From NCBI RefSeq assembly GCF_021390245.1, contig NZ_JAJUXH010000008.1, positions 32,524 through 96,523 on the forward strand: 64,000 nt of DNA, given 5' to 3'. A program made the translations under genes and the position numbers. Below, piece by piece: positions 53,828-62,759 of this stretch. This stretch comes from Dyadobacter sp. CY323. Its GTDB lineage: Bacteria; Bacteroidota; Bacteroidia; Cytophagales; Spirosomataceae. How positions within the stretch are numbered: position 1 is the stretch's first letter; every line of letters begins with the position of its first letter. The notes below the pieces were generated by a model. The model worked only from the letters and a program-made list of their open reading frames with translations. It was not told the origin of the DNA and searched no databases.

Positions 53828-55699
53828 CTAGCCTGCGAGTGCAAGCTCGTCAATATTTTTCTCGATTTTAAGATTGTCAATAATAAACCGCTGTCTCTCA
53901 GGCGTATTTTTTCCCATAAAATAGCTGAGCAGTTTTTGGATTGAAGTTTCCTTTTGAAGGATTACAGGTTCGATCCGCATATCTTCACCGATGAATTTGC
54001 CGAATTCTTCCGGCGAAATTTCCCCCAAACCTTTGAAACGCGTGATTTCGGGCTTACTTCCCAATTTGTGCACCGCCATTTGCTTTTCTTCATCGCTATA
54101 ACAATAAATGGTTTCTTTCTTGTTTCTAACCCTGAAAAGCGGGGTTTCCAAAACAAATAAATGCCCGTTTCGTACAAGATCGGGAAAGAACTGGAGAAAA
54201 AACGTCATTAATAATAAGCGGATATGCATTCCGTCGACATCCGCATCCGTAGCAATAATGATCCGGTTAAAGCGAAGATTTTCAACCCCATTCTCAATGT
54301 CCAATGCATGTTGAAGCAAATTGAATTCTTCATTTTCGTACACGATTTTTTTTGTCAATCCAAAACAGTTCAAAGGCTTACCCCGCAAACTGAATACTGC
54401 CTGAGTTTGTATGTTCCGTGATTTTGTGATTGAACCGCTGGCCGAGTCACCCTCGGTGATAAATAATGTGGTTTCATAGCGAAACTCATTTTTTAGGTCC
54501 GTCAGGTGCAGCCGGCAATCTCTGAGTTTCTTATTATGCAGGTTGGCTTTTTTCGCACGGTCGTTAGCCAGCTTTTTAATACCCGCAAGCTCTTTTCTTT
54601 CACGTTCCGACTGCTCGATCCTTTTTTTCAGGGCGTCGCGCGATTCGGGGTTCATGTGAAGAAAGTTATCCAGCCTTTCTTTAATAAAGTCGTTTACAAA
54701 AGTCCGGACGGTTGTACTGTTCGGATCGGGCGTAATGGTATTAGAACCAAGTTTGGTCTTTGTTTGAGATTCAAAAACAGGCTCCTGAACTCGTATCGCA
54801 ACGGCAGCTATAATCGATGAACGGATGTCTTCCGGCGCATAATCCTTCCCAAAATGCTCGCGAACTGCTCTCACTACCGCTTCCCGGAACGCTGCGAGGT
54901 GCGTTCCTCCCTGTGTCGTGTACTGACCATTTACAAAAGAGTAATACTCTTCGCCATATTGGTTTCCGTGGGTCATCGCAAATTCGATGTCTTCACCCTT
55001 TAAATGTATGATCGGGTAACGCAGCGAATCGGGATCAGACTTGCTGCGGAGCAAATCAAGCAAACCGTTTTGAGAAATGTACTTTTCTCCATTAAAATTA
55101 ATGGTCAATCCCGCATTCAGATAGCAGTAGTTCCAGATCATATTATCCAGGTACTGAGGTATATACCTGAAATTCTTGAAAATAATACCATCCGGCTCAA
55201 ACACCGTGTGTGTACCATTACGCTGGTTGCTAGGCTCTTCACCTGATTCATTTATCAGTTCACCCTGATGAAACTCGGCATGCTTGGATTTGCCGTCACG
55301 ATAAGACTGAACCTTAAAATACTGGGAAAGTGCATTTACCGCTTTGGTACCAACACCATTTAAACCTACCGACTTCTGAAATGCGCCGGAATCGTATTTT
55401 CCACCCGTATTGATCTTTGAAACACAGTCTACAACCTTACCCAGAGGAATTCCCCGGCCATAATCTCTCACCTCAACCCGATGTTCTGTGATCTTGATCT
55501 CGATCGTCTTGCCATTGCCCATCATATGCTCATCAATGGAGTTATCCATGATTTCTTTCACGAGCACATATATACCATCGTCAATGGACGAGCCGTCACC
55601 CAATTTCCCAATGTACATTCCGGGGCGTAGCCGAATATGCTCTTTCCAGTCAAGTGACTTAATGCTATTCTCGTCGTACTGAACGTTTGAACTTTCCAT
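53828..55699 (-). CDS. parE: DNA topoisomerase IV subunit B
   Basis: A 623-residue type IIA topoisomerase ATPase subunit. It has the GHKL ATPase domain with [19 protein letters not shown] and [15 protein letters not shown] (Bergerat fold), the transducer domain with Gln/Lys loop, and the TOPRIM domain with [11 protein letters not shown] and [10 protein letters not shown]. The short length without GyrB insertions and the [11 protein letters not shown] pattern favour ParE over GyrB. No parC is adjacent, unlike in many Bacteroidetes, where the two genes are often neighbours. Its promoter lies in the 267-base region shared with the divergent polysaccharide operon. Confidence 0.9.
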   Translation of the reverse strand: MESSNVQYDENSIKSLDWKEHIRLRPGMYIGKLGDGSSIDDGIYVLVKEIMDNSIDEHMMGNGKTIEIKITEHRVEVRDYGRGIPLGKVVDCVSKINTGGKYDSGAFQKSVGLNGVGTKAVNALSQYFKVQSYRDGKSKHAEFHQGELINESGEEPSNQRNGTHTVFEPDGIIFKNFRYIPQYLDNMIWNYCYLNAGLTINFNGEKYISQNGLLDLLRSKSDPDSLRYPIIHLKGEDIEFAMTHGNQYGEEYYSFVNGQYTTQGGTHLAAFREAVVRAVREHFGKDYAPEDIRSSIIAAVAIRVQEPVFESQTKTKLGSNTITPDPNSTTVRTFVNDFIKERLDNFLHMNPESRDALKKRIEQSERERKELAGIKKLANDRAKKANLHNKKLRDCRLHLTDLKNEFRYETTLFITEGDSASGSITKSRNIQTQAVFSLRGKPLNCFGLTKKIVYENEEFNLLQHALDIENGVENLRFNRIIIATDADVDGMHIRLLLMTFFLQFFPDLVRNGHLFVLETPLFRVRNKKETIYCYSDEEKQMAVHKLGSKPEITRFKGLGEISPEEFGKFIGEDMRIEPVILQKETSIQKLLSYFMGKNTPERQRFIIDNLKIEKNIDELALAG

Positions 55700-55966
55700 A
55701 TTTGAATATTGCCCGCCGGTTTACTGTTTTTAAATATTGTATTTTAATAATTTTAATCTTTTATCGTTACGCTGTTATAACTTTACGCGATCTATGCCTC
55801 AGGCCGATTACTAGAAATTGTTTAAAAATAGGAAAAATCTAATTTACTTTGCTATCATATGCACATTCAAAACTTAAACATGCTAGGATCCTAAATTCAA
55901 AAATACTAGTCTAACGCACAAGTTTTAATGAATTTTCAGCATTTCAATGGAACAATAATTCTACCT

Positions 55967-58486
55967 ATGAACAGACTCACATTGACTAAAAGTTATAAAT
56001 CTCTACTTCCCTACCTACTCAGTTTCATTGTTTCCCTACCCGCGTTTTCACAGGTAACTCCAACAGCTCCTTCAACACAAGGCCCGGCATCTACCGGTAG
56101 CCAGGGAAACCCGCAATCAGGGGCGCCAAGAGGCAATACGACGGGAAATACAACTGGTAACCAGCCTGCAAATGCGAATTCTCCCCAATCAGGGAATACG
56201 CAGGGAAATCAACCTTCCAACTCCAACAATCCCCAATCCAATGAGGGAAAAACGGTGGATAAGGCAAAAATTGCAACAGAAGGCAATGAATCTGGTAACG
56301 ATCAAAGTAAAGTTAACCAGAATACTTCGACAACGCTTAGTCCGGCGGAACAGGAGAAGGAAGCGTTTCGCCAGAAAATCTACGGATATTCACTTTTTGC
56401 CGACAAGAAACTCGATCAAATACCTGATTTACAGATCTCTACACCTACTAATTACATTGTAGGGCCTGGTGACGAGCTCAATATTTACATTTACAACTAC
56501 GCTGAAAGCTCCTACAAGACGACTGTAGATAAAGATGGCAATATCCAGATCGTGAGGCTCGGCCCCGTCCACGTAGCCGGCCGGACGATAGAGGAGGTAC
56601 GGAAAATACTTATTGATAAGTTCTCTAAATTCGTCCCAGGGCTAATTGGAGGTGGGGGTGAAACTGCCCGGACTAAGTTGATGGTCACACTTGGCGAGGT
56701 TCGTTCGGTTAAGGTATTTGTAACGGGAGAAGTAATTAACCCTGGGACGTATACTATGTCTTCTTTATCCTCTGCATTCAACGCACTTTATCAGGCCGGA
56801 GGTCCAAATGAAATTGGATCTTTCCGTGATGTCCGTGTCGTTCGCCAAGGAAAAGTTGTATCGCATATTGACATTTATGATTACCTCGTAAATGGTAAAA
56901 TTGACGGCGACATCCGCGTTCAGGACAACGATAACATCGTTGTCGGATACTATCTTAAAAGAGCGGAAATAACCGGTATGGTTAAACGTCCCGGTATTTA
57001 CGAACTGAAAGGAGAGGAAAAGCTGGGGGATATGCTGCGTTATTCCGGTGGATTTATGGATAAAGCATATCGAGCCAGACTTAAAATCCAACGGATTACT
57101 TCAAAAGAAAGAAAATTGCTGGATGTGGCTGAGCCCGACTTTGATACATTTGAAGTTGTTACCGGCGATTCTGTCGATGTCGGAACAGTCCTCGACCGCT
57201 TTGAAAATATCGTAACGATCGAAGGCGCGGTGATGCGTCCGGGTAATTTTTCGCTGGATAATTCCCCGACTTTAAAACAACTCATTGAGAATGCGCAAGG
57301 CTTTCGCGAAGATGCGTTCGTGGGGCGTGTAAGTGTACTCAGAACGCGGGATGATCTGGTTATACAAAGCATTCCAATCAATTATACCGATATCATTAAT
57401 AATGTAACTCCCGACCTGATACTTACCCGTCTCGATCAGGTCATCGTTCCATCAAAGTTTGATATGGCCGAATCTGCCTACATCAGCGTAGAAGGTGAAG
57501 TGAACAACACAAAGCTCGGCGAAAACGAAGGCAAATTCCCATATACCATTGACATGACACTGGAAGATGTGCTGGTACAAGCTGGCGGTCTGAAAGAGTC
57601 TGCTTACACGTCGGAAGTGGAAGTAGTAAGGCGTAAACGAAACAGCATTGCCGGTGCAGCGAATGCTCAGATTTCAGAAGTGTTCAAATTTGATGTTAGC
57701 AGAGATCTTTCGTTAAACAGCAAGGCATCGGGCTTTCCATTACTTCCTTTTGACCAGGTCATCGTTCGCCGCTCACCGAACTACGTCGAACAACAAACTG
57801 TTTTTGTGGAAGGTGAAGTTTTGATTACAGGACCTTACACGATTATTAACAAGAATGACAAAATCAGTGATATCATAAAGAGAGCTGGTGGTCTTACTGA
57901 TCTCGCCTATCCGGAGGGAGCCACACTGCTACGCAGAACTTTGGTGAGAGACCTGGAAGAACCTACCGATTTTGACCAGGCTGCAATCACTGAAAAAAGC
58001 ATTAAACAAGGAATGATAATTGGCGATACTCCGAATGTTAAGGAAGAAAAAATCGGTATTATCCTCAAAAATATCTTGAGAAATCCAGGGTCTTTTGAAG
58101 ATCTGATTGTTCAGGAAGGTGACATCATCCGTATTCCGAAACGCCTGGAAACAGTTCAGGTGGCGGGTTCTGTTCTTTATCCGACTTCTGTTAAATACGG
58201 AAAAGGGATGTCATTCACGGATTACATTTCACAGTCCGGAGGATTTACAGTTGTTTCGCTGAGAAAGAGCTCATACATTAAATACCCCAACGGAAATATT
58301 GACCGTACCAGAAGATTCCTGTTTTTCAACGTATATCCAAAAGTTGAGCCAGGATCGGAGATCTTTGTTCCTGTAAGAGCTGCTCCGGCATTGAATACTC
58401 AACAAGCGATTTCGACAGCAACAGGCTTGCTGAGTTCAGTAATGGGATTAATTGTAACTGTTTTGGCTTTCCGCTCCATAAGATAA
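55967..58486 (+). CDS. SLBB/Poly_export outer-membrane polysaccharide export protein
   Basis: An 839-residue exported protein. The ATG at 55967 gives a normal signal peptide (about 1-29, ending AFSQ); ATG 55928 would add 13 residues. A disordered Asn/Gly/Gln/Pro-rich segment (about 30-120) comes first, then the Poly_export domain with NYIVGPGDELNIYIYNY (about 165-180), then about six SLBB/beta-grasp repeats (seen as VFVTGEVINPGTYT, ITGMVKRPGIYEL, VTIEGAVMRPGNF, VSVEGEVN, VFVEGEVLITGPYT, VQVAGSVLYPTSV), and a C-terminal hydrophobic segment. It resembles Wza/KpsD-type exporters with many more SLBB domains than Wza. First gene of the surface-polysaccharide operon. Confidence 0.9.
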   Translation: MNRLTLTKSYKSLLPYLLSFIVSLPAFSQVTPTAPSTQGPASTGSQGNPQSGAPRGNTTGNTTGNQPANANSPQSGNTQGNQPSNSNNPQSNEGKTVDKAKIATEGNESGNDQSKVNQNTSTTLSPAEQEKEAFRQKIYGYSLFADKKLDQIPDLQISTPTNYIVGPGDELNIYIYNYAESSYKTTVDKDGNIQIVRLGPVHVAGRTIEEVRKILIDKFSKFVPGLIGGGGETARTKLMVTLGEVRSVKVFVTGEVINPGTYTMSSLSSAFNALYQAGGPNEIGSFRDVRVVRQGKVVSHIDIYDYLVNGKIDGDIRVQDNDNIVVGYYLKRAEITGMVKRPGIYELKGEEKLGDMLRYSGGFMDKAYRARLKIQRITSKERKLLDVAEPDFDTFEVVTGDSVDVGTVLDRFENIVTIEGAVMRPGNFSLDNSPTLKQLIENAQGFREDAFVGRVSVLRTRDDLVIQSIPINYTDIINNVTPDLILTRLDQVIVPSKFDMAESAYISVEGEVNNTKLGENEGKFPYTIDMTLEDVLVQAGGLKESAYTSEVEVVRRKRNSIAGAANAQISEVFKFDVSRDLSLNSKASGFPLLPFDQVIVRRSPNYVEQQTVFVEGEVLITGPYTIINKNDKISDIIKRAGGLTDLAYPEGATLLRRTLVRDLEEPTDFDQAAITEKSIKQGMIIGDTPNVKEEKIGIILKNILRNPGSFEDLIVQEGDIIRIPKRLETVQVAGSVLYPTSVKYGKGMSFTDYISQSGGFTVVSLRKSSYIKYPNGNIDRTRRFLFFNVYPKVEPGSEIFVPVRAAPALNTQQAISTATGLLSSVMGLIVTVLAFRSIR

Positions 58487-58494
58487 CTTCAGCG

Positions 58495-59565
58495 ATGATC
58501 ACACCCACACAACAAATACCGGATGACGAGCTGTCTCCAAAAGTAGTTATCGAAAAGATACTGGTTGTAAAAACGGCCATTTATCGAAACTGGATATGGA
58601 TATTGCTTCTCCCGCTTGCCGGCTTCGGTATCGGATATGCGATGGATACATACCAGAAAAGCGCACCCAAATATGACGCTAACGTCATTTTCAACCTCGG
58701 GGGCGGTGGTCAGGGTTCAGGTTTGGGCGATATGGCCGGTTTACTTGGATTGGGTTCTGCGCCAGATGCCAACATCTTCACGGGAGAGAATTTTTTCTAC
58801 TTTATTAAATCCCGTCCCGTCCTTGAACGTAACCTCATGAAAGAGGTTGATATTCATGGTAAGAAAGAAATTCTGGCAAACTTTTACATCGACTCCAGTG
58901 GTATTAAAGAAACGGATTGGGAAGAAAGGCCAGATATGCAAACTTTCAAGTTCCAGACGAATGATCTTAAGAAGCTGGACCGCAGTTCCAGGATCGTTCT
59001 GAATGAGATTGTAAAAAAAGTGGCCGAATCTACTGAAATTGCTTCTCTTGATCGGAAATCGTCATTTATTTCCATTTCCACACAAATGGAAAATGAGCTT
59101 CTGGCTGGCTTGTGGGTAACTACACTTCTTACAACCGTTGAGGAGATGTACACCGAAAATCAAACTCAAAAAACGAGAAAAACACTACGCCTTCTCCAGC
59201 ATCGTGCAGATTCGTTAGCCTCGGTTTTGGGAATTGCTGAAAATAGACTTGCGAAACAAATGGATTACAGCCAGCAAATTATGCTGCCTGAAGCAAAAGT
59301 TTCTACAAATAGTATGGAGAGGAAATCCTCTTTCCTTCAGCAATTATATTACGAAGCAATGGCCCAGGCTGAAAAGATGCGTGTGTCTCTTGTTAGAGAA
59401 GCCCCGCTTTTCACGGAAATAGAGGGCATTAAGGTACCTCTGGATATGAAGCATGAAAATAAAACGAATGCAAAAATAGGCGCATTGGCGGGACTGATGC
59501 TTGCTTTGATTTTTACCTATTTCAGAACCGTATTCAGCACTGAAGTAAAAGTAGAGAAGGCGTAA
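58495..59565 (+). CDS. Wzz-type chain-length / co-polymerase protein without kinase domain
   Basis: A 356-residue inner-membrane protein with TM1 (about 34-52), a long periplasmic domain including a Gly-rich insert (GGGGQGSGLGDMAGLLGLG, about 70-88) and a coiled-coil region (about 220-300), and TM2 near the C-terminus (about 322-342). It lacks the tyrosine-kinase part of Wzc, so it is like Wzz or KpsE, which act with ABC-type export. It begins 8 bases after the SLBB gene and is followed after 2 bases by the ABC permease. Confidence 0.85.
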   Translation: MITPTQQIPDDELSPKVVIEKILVVKTAIYRNWIWILLLPLAGFGIGYAMDTYQKSAPKYDANVIFNLGGGGQGSGLGDMAGLLGLGSAPDANIFTGENFFYFIKSRPVLERNLMKEVDIHGKKEILANFYIDSSGIKETDWEERPDMQTFKFQTNDLKKLDRSSRIVLNEIVKKVAESTEIASLDRKSSFISISTQMENELLAGLWVTTLLTTVEEMYTENQTQKTRKTLRLLQHRADSLASVLGIAENRLAKQMDYSQQIMLPEAKVSTNSMERKSSFLQQLYYEAMAQAEKMRVSLVREAPLFTEIEGIKVPLDMKHENKTNAKIGALAGLMLALIFTYFRTVFSTEVKVEKA

Positions 59566-59567
59566 AA

Positions 59568-60404
59568 ATGGCAACAGTTCAACACACGACCACAATAAAG
59601 GCTGGCGGATCAGAAAAGGATTATTGGAAAGATCTTTGGTTAAACCGTCAACTTTTGTGGATTCTTTCAAAAAGAGATATTTCCGTTCGCTACAAACAAA
59701 CGCTTCTCGGCATCGCCTGGAGTGTTTTGAGACCTCTGATGACAACCGTTGTCATGGTGTTTGTATTCAGTTATCTTGCGAAAGTCAAAGGTGATCCGGA
59801 GATTCCCTACCCTTTGACGGTACTCAGTGGACTGACCATCTGGACATTTTTTGCCAACACGTTTACTCAGATCAGCAGCAGTATCCTGATCAACTCCAAC
59901 CTGGTATCAAAGGTGTATTTCCCCAGGTTACTTATGCCGTTGAGTTCGGTAGCAGTGGGGTTTGTCGATTTCCTGATCACGTTTGGTATCTTTTTATTAG
60001 CAACGCTGATTTTTCGTTATCCGGTGAGCTGGCAGGTCGTGTTTCTTCCTTGCTTCATTTTACTTACATTTATTACATCGTTAGGCTTCGGCCTGTTTTT
60101 TGCTGTTCTTAATGTACGCTTCCGGGATGTGGGCCAGCTGATCCCATTTCTAGTGCAGATCGGTTTTTACATTTGCCCTATTAATTACAGCAGCTCACTT
60201 GCCAAGGGTACCTGGTTTGAGAAGTATTACAATCTTAATCCTCTGGTCGGGATCATCGAAGGTTTTCGGTGGTGCCTTTTAGGAGATAAAGTGTATTTTA
60301 ATCCGAACAGTTTATACTCGACGACCGTTATTTCCTTTTTGATATTGATATTATCTTTGACTTATTTCCGGAAGAAAGAAAATACGTTCGTAGATCATAT
60401 CTGA
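59568..60404 (+). CDS. Polysaccharide ABC transporter permease (Wzm/KpsM type)
   Basis: A 278-residue inner-membrane protein of the ABC2 family: a cytoplasmic N-terminus with DLWLNRQLLWILSKRDISVR and RYKQTLLGIAWSVLRPL, then six hydrophobic helices. It forms the channel for lipid-linked polysaccharide. It is next to the matching ATPase, in the order usual for O-antigen or capsule export. Start and spacing are typical. Confidence 0.93.
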   Translation: MATVQHTTTIKAGGSEKDYWKDLWLNRQLLWILSKRDISVRYKQTLLGIAWSVLRPLMTTVVMVFVFSYLAKVKGDPEIPYPLTVLSGLTIWTFFANTFTQISSSILINSNLVSKVYFPRLLMPLSSVAVGFVDFLITFGIFLLATLIFRYPVSWQVVFLPCFILLTFITSLGFGLFFAVLNVRFRDVGQLIPFLVQIGFYICPINYSSSLAKGTWFEKYYNLNPLVGIIEGFRWCLLGDKVYFNPNSLYSTTVISFLILILSLTYFRKKENTFVDHI

Positions 60405-60420
60405 AAAATAAGACTTGGGC

Positions 60421-61680
60421 ATGCCTGTAATTGTAGCTGAAAACATCAGCAAAAGATATATCATCGACCACCAACGAAAGAATGGCTCTTCGAGCCTTCG
60501 CGATATCGTTTCTGATCAGGTAGACAAGTTGTTTTCCAACAAAAAAGACCTTTCTGATTTTGCCGAAAAAGAAGAATTCTGGGCATTACAGGATGTCAAC
60601 TTCAGTATCGATCAAGGTGATCGCATTGGGATCGTTGGACATAATGGAGCTGGGAAATCTACTCTATTGAAGATTCTGAGCCGCATCACCGAGCCTACTA
60701 CCGGGCAGATAAAAATCGAAGGCCGCATTGCGAGTTTGCTTGAAGTAGGAACCGGGTTTCACCCGGAGTTGACCGGCCGCGAAAACATATTTCTGAACGG
60801 CGCTATTCTTGGCATGTCAAGAAATGAGATCAAACAATCTTTTGATGCAATCGTTGATTTTGCCGGCGTTGAGAAATTCCTGGATACACCTGTAAAAAGA
60901 TATTCATCGGGAATGTATGTGCGGCTTGGTTTTGCAATTGCCGCGCACCTGAATCCCGAAATCCTGATTGTGGATGAAGTGCTGGCCGTTGGGGATACCG
61001 AATTCCAAAAAAAGTGTCTCGGTAAAATGCGGGACGTCTCCGAAAGTGGGAGGACTTTGCTATTCGTAAGTCACAATCTCACTGCCATTCAAGCACTTTG
61101 CAATAAGTCATTTTATTTTGAAAAAGGCCGTCTGATCGACCAGGGAGAAACTACCCATATTGTAACCAATTACCTCAGCAAAGTTTCTCACAAAACGCTC
61201 GAAAAGCACTGGGATAATATGGATAATGCACCTGGAAATGATCAGGTACGAGTGAAACGCTTCAAGCTGTTCCCGGAATATCAGGATGATTTGAACCACA
61301 TCGATGTTCGAACGCCAATGAATTTTCAGTTTGAATTCTGGAATTTGGTTGAGGGGGCAAACTTAAACCTGAGTATGCACCTGTATACTTTTACAGGCGA
61401 ATGCATTTTTAATGTAGGTACTCAGTCAGAACCTTTCGCAAAAGGACTTGTACGAGGTACTTGCGAAATCCCCGGGAATTTTCTGAATGACGGGTCTTAT
61501 GTGGTTTCCATGATGATTGTGAAAGATACCAGCACCGTGCTATACAACATGGAAGAAGCGCTGATATTTGATATTGAGGACTATCGTGAAAATGTTACCT
61601 GGTATGGCAAATGGCCCGGATATATTCGCCCCCAACTTAATTTTTCCATTCGCCAAACTGAACACGTAGTGAATGATTAA
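60421..61680 (+). CDS. Polysaccharide ABC transporter ATPase with C-terminal extension (Wzt type)
   Basis: A 419-residue protein; ATG 60421 is preferred to TTG 60415, two codons before. ATPase domain: Walker A GHNGAGKST (about 73-81), signature YSSGMYVRLGFA, Walker B EILIVDEVLAVGD, switch His in SHNL. The C-terminal part (about 250-419) is a beta-sandwich like the Wzt domain that recognises the end of the O-antigen chain, so this transporter is likely selective for a capped glycan. It overlaps the next gene by 8 bases. Confidence 0.92.
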   Translation: MPVIVAENISKRYIIDHQRKNGSSSLRDIVSDQVDKLFSNKKDLSDFAEKEEFWALQDVNFSIDQGDRIGIVGHNGAGKSTLLKILSRITEPTTGQIKIEGRIASLLEVGTGFHPELTGRENIFLNGAILGMSRNEIKQSFDAIVDFAGVEKFLDTPVKRYSSGMYVRLGFAIAAHLNPEILIVDEVLAVGDTEFQKKCLGKMRDVSESGRTLLFVSHNLTAIQALCNKSFYFEKGRLIDQGETTHIVTNYLSKVSHKTLEKHWDNMDNAPGNDQVRVKRFKLFPEYQDDLNHIDVRTPMNFQFEFWNLVEGANLNLSMHLYTFTGECIFNVGTQSEPFAKGLVRGTCEIPGNFLNDGSYVVSMMIVKDTSTVLYNMEEALIFDIEDYRENVTWYGKWPGYIRPQLNFSIRQTEHVVND

Positions 61681-62755
61681 CGTCACTAAGACCTTTTTAC
61701 CTGATCAGGAGGAATACCTGCGCTATGTTCGCGAAATCTGGGATCGTGGATATCTTACGAATAACGGACCGGTTTTACAGCAACTTGAAGCTGAATTAAA
61801 AGAATACCTTGGAGTTGATTACCTGTACTTTTGTGGAAACGGCACCATCGTTCTGCAGATCGCTATTAAGGCGCTGGAAATCACCGGAGATATCATCACA
61901 ACGCCTTTTTCCTACTGCGCCACTACTAATGCTATTTTATGGGAAAATTGCACACCCGTATTTGTAGATATTGATCCTAAAAGTTTCAACATCAATCCTG
62001 CATTGATCGAAGAGGCTATAACGCCTGCGACCACTGCCATTCTTGCCACGCATGTTTATGGTAATCCATGCGATATTGAAGCAATTGAAATCATTGCAAA
62101 AAAACACGATCTGAAAGTCATTTATGACGCAGCACATGCGTTTGGTGTGACGTATAAAGGAAAATCACTACTCTCTTTCGGCGATCTGAGCACGTGCAGC
62201 TTTCATTCCACGAAGGTCTTCCATACCATCGAAGGAGGTGCGTTAATTTCAAATCATCCCGAGCTGGATAGGAAGTTAGGCCTGTTGCGCGCATTTGGTC
62301 ACAAAGGAGATGAATCCTACGAATTTGCAGGCATTAATGGAAAAAATTCCGAATTCCATGCTGCAATGGGACTCGTAAACCTGCCTCACGTTCCCGAAAT
62401 CATTCGAGCCCGAAAAGAAGTTTTCGCAGCGTATGACAGTTTGCTCGACTGGAATATCCTTTATAAACCTGAGATCAGCAAAGACATCGAATACAACTAC
62501 GCCTACTATCCGGTTGTATTTCCATCGGAAGAGATTATGTTCAAGGTAATGGAAGCTTTGCGCATTGAAGATGTTATTCCGCGCCGCTACTTTTACCCTT
62601 CGCTCAACACGCTTTCTTTCATGCCGAGGCAAATTGCCTGCCCTGTTTCAGAAGATATTTCAGTAAGAGTGTTAAGTTTGCCACTATATGTCGGTCTTCC
62701 GTACTCAGATATTGAGCGGATAGCAGGCATTATCAACGGTCATCTATTACTCTAG
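61673..62755 (+). CDS. DegT/DnrJ/EryC1/StrS-family sugar aminotransferase
   Basis: A 360-residue PLP enzyme that transfers an amino group to a nucleotide-bound keto sugar. Motifs: NNGPVLQQLEAEL (substrate loop), CGNGTIVLQIAIKAL, DAAHAFG, and SFHSTKVFHTIEGGA with the PLP lysine in the STKVF position. It should make an amino sugar for the exported glycan. Its start overlaps the Wzt gene by 8 bases, so it belongs to the same operon. Which sugar is made cannot be read. Confidence 0.9.
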   Translation: MINVTKTFLPDQEEYLRYVREIWDRGYLTNNGPVLQQLEAELKEYLGVDYLYFCGNGTIVLQIAIKALEITGDIITTPFSYCATTNAILWENCTPVFVDIDPKSFNINPALIEEAITPATTAILATHVYGNPCDIEAIEIIAKKHDLKVIYDAAHAFGVTYKGKSLLSFGDLSTCSFHSTKVFHTIEGGALISNHPELDRKLGLLRAFGHKGDESYEFAGINGKNSEFHAAMGLVNLPHVPEIIRARKEVFAAYDSLLDWNILYKPEISKDIEYNYAYYPVVFPSEEIMFKVMEALRIEDVIPRRYFYPSLNTLSFMPRQIACPVSEDISVRVLSLPLYVGLPYSDIERIAGIINGHLLL

Positions 62756-62759
62756 TCGA

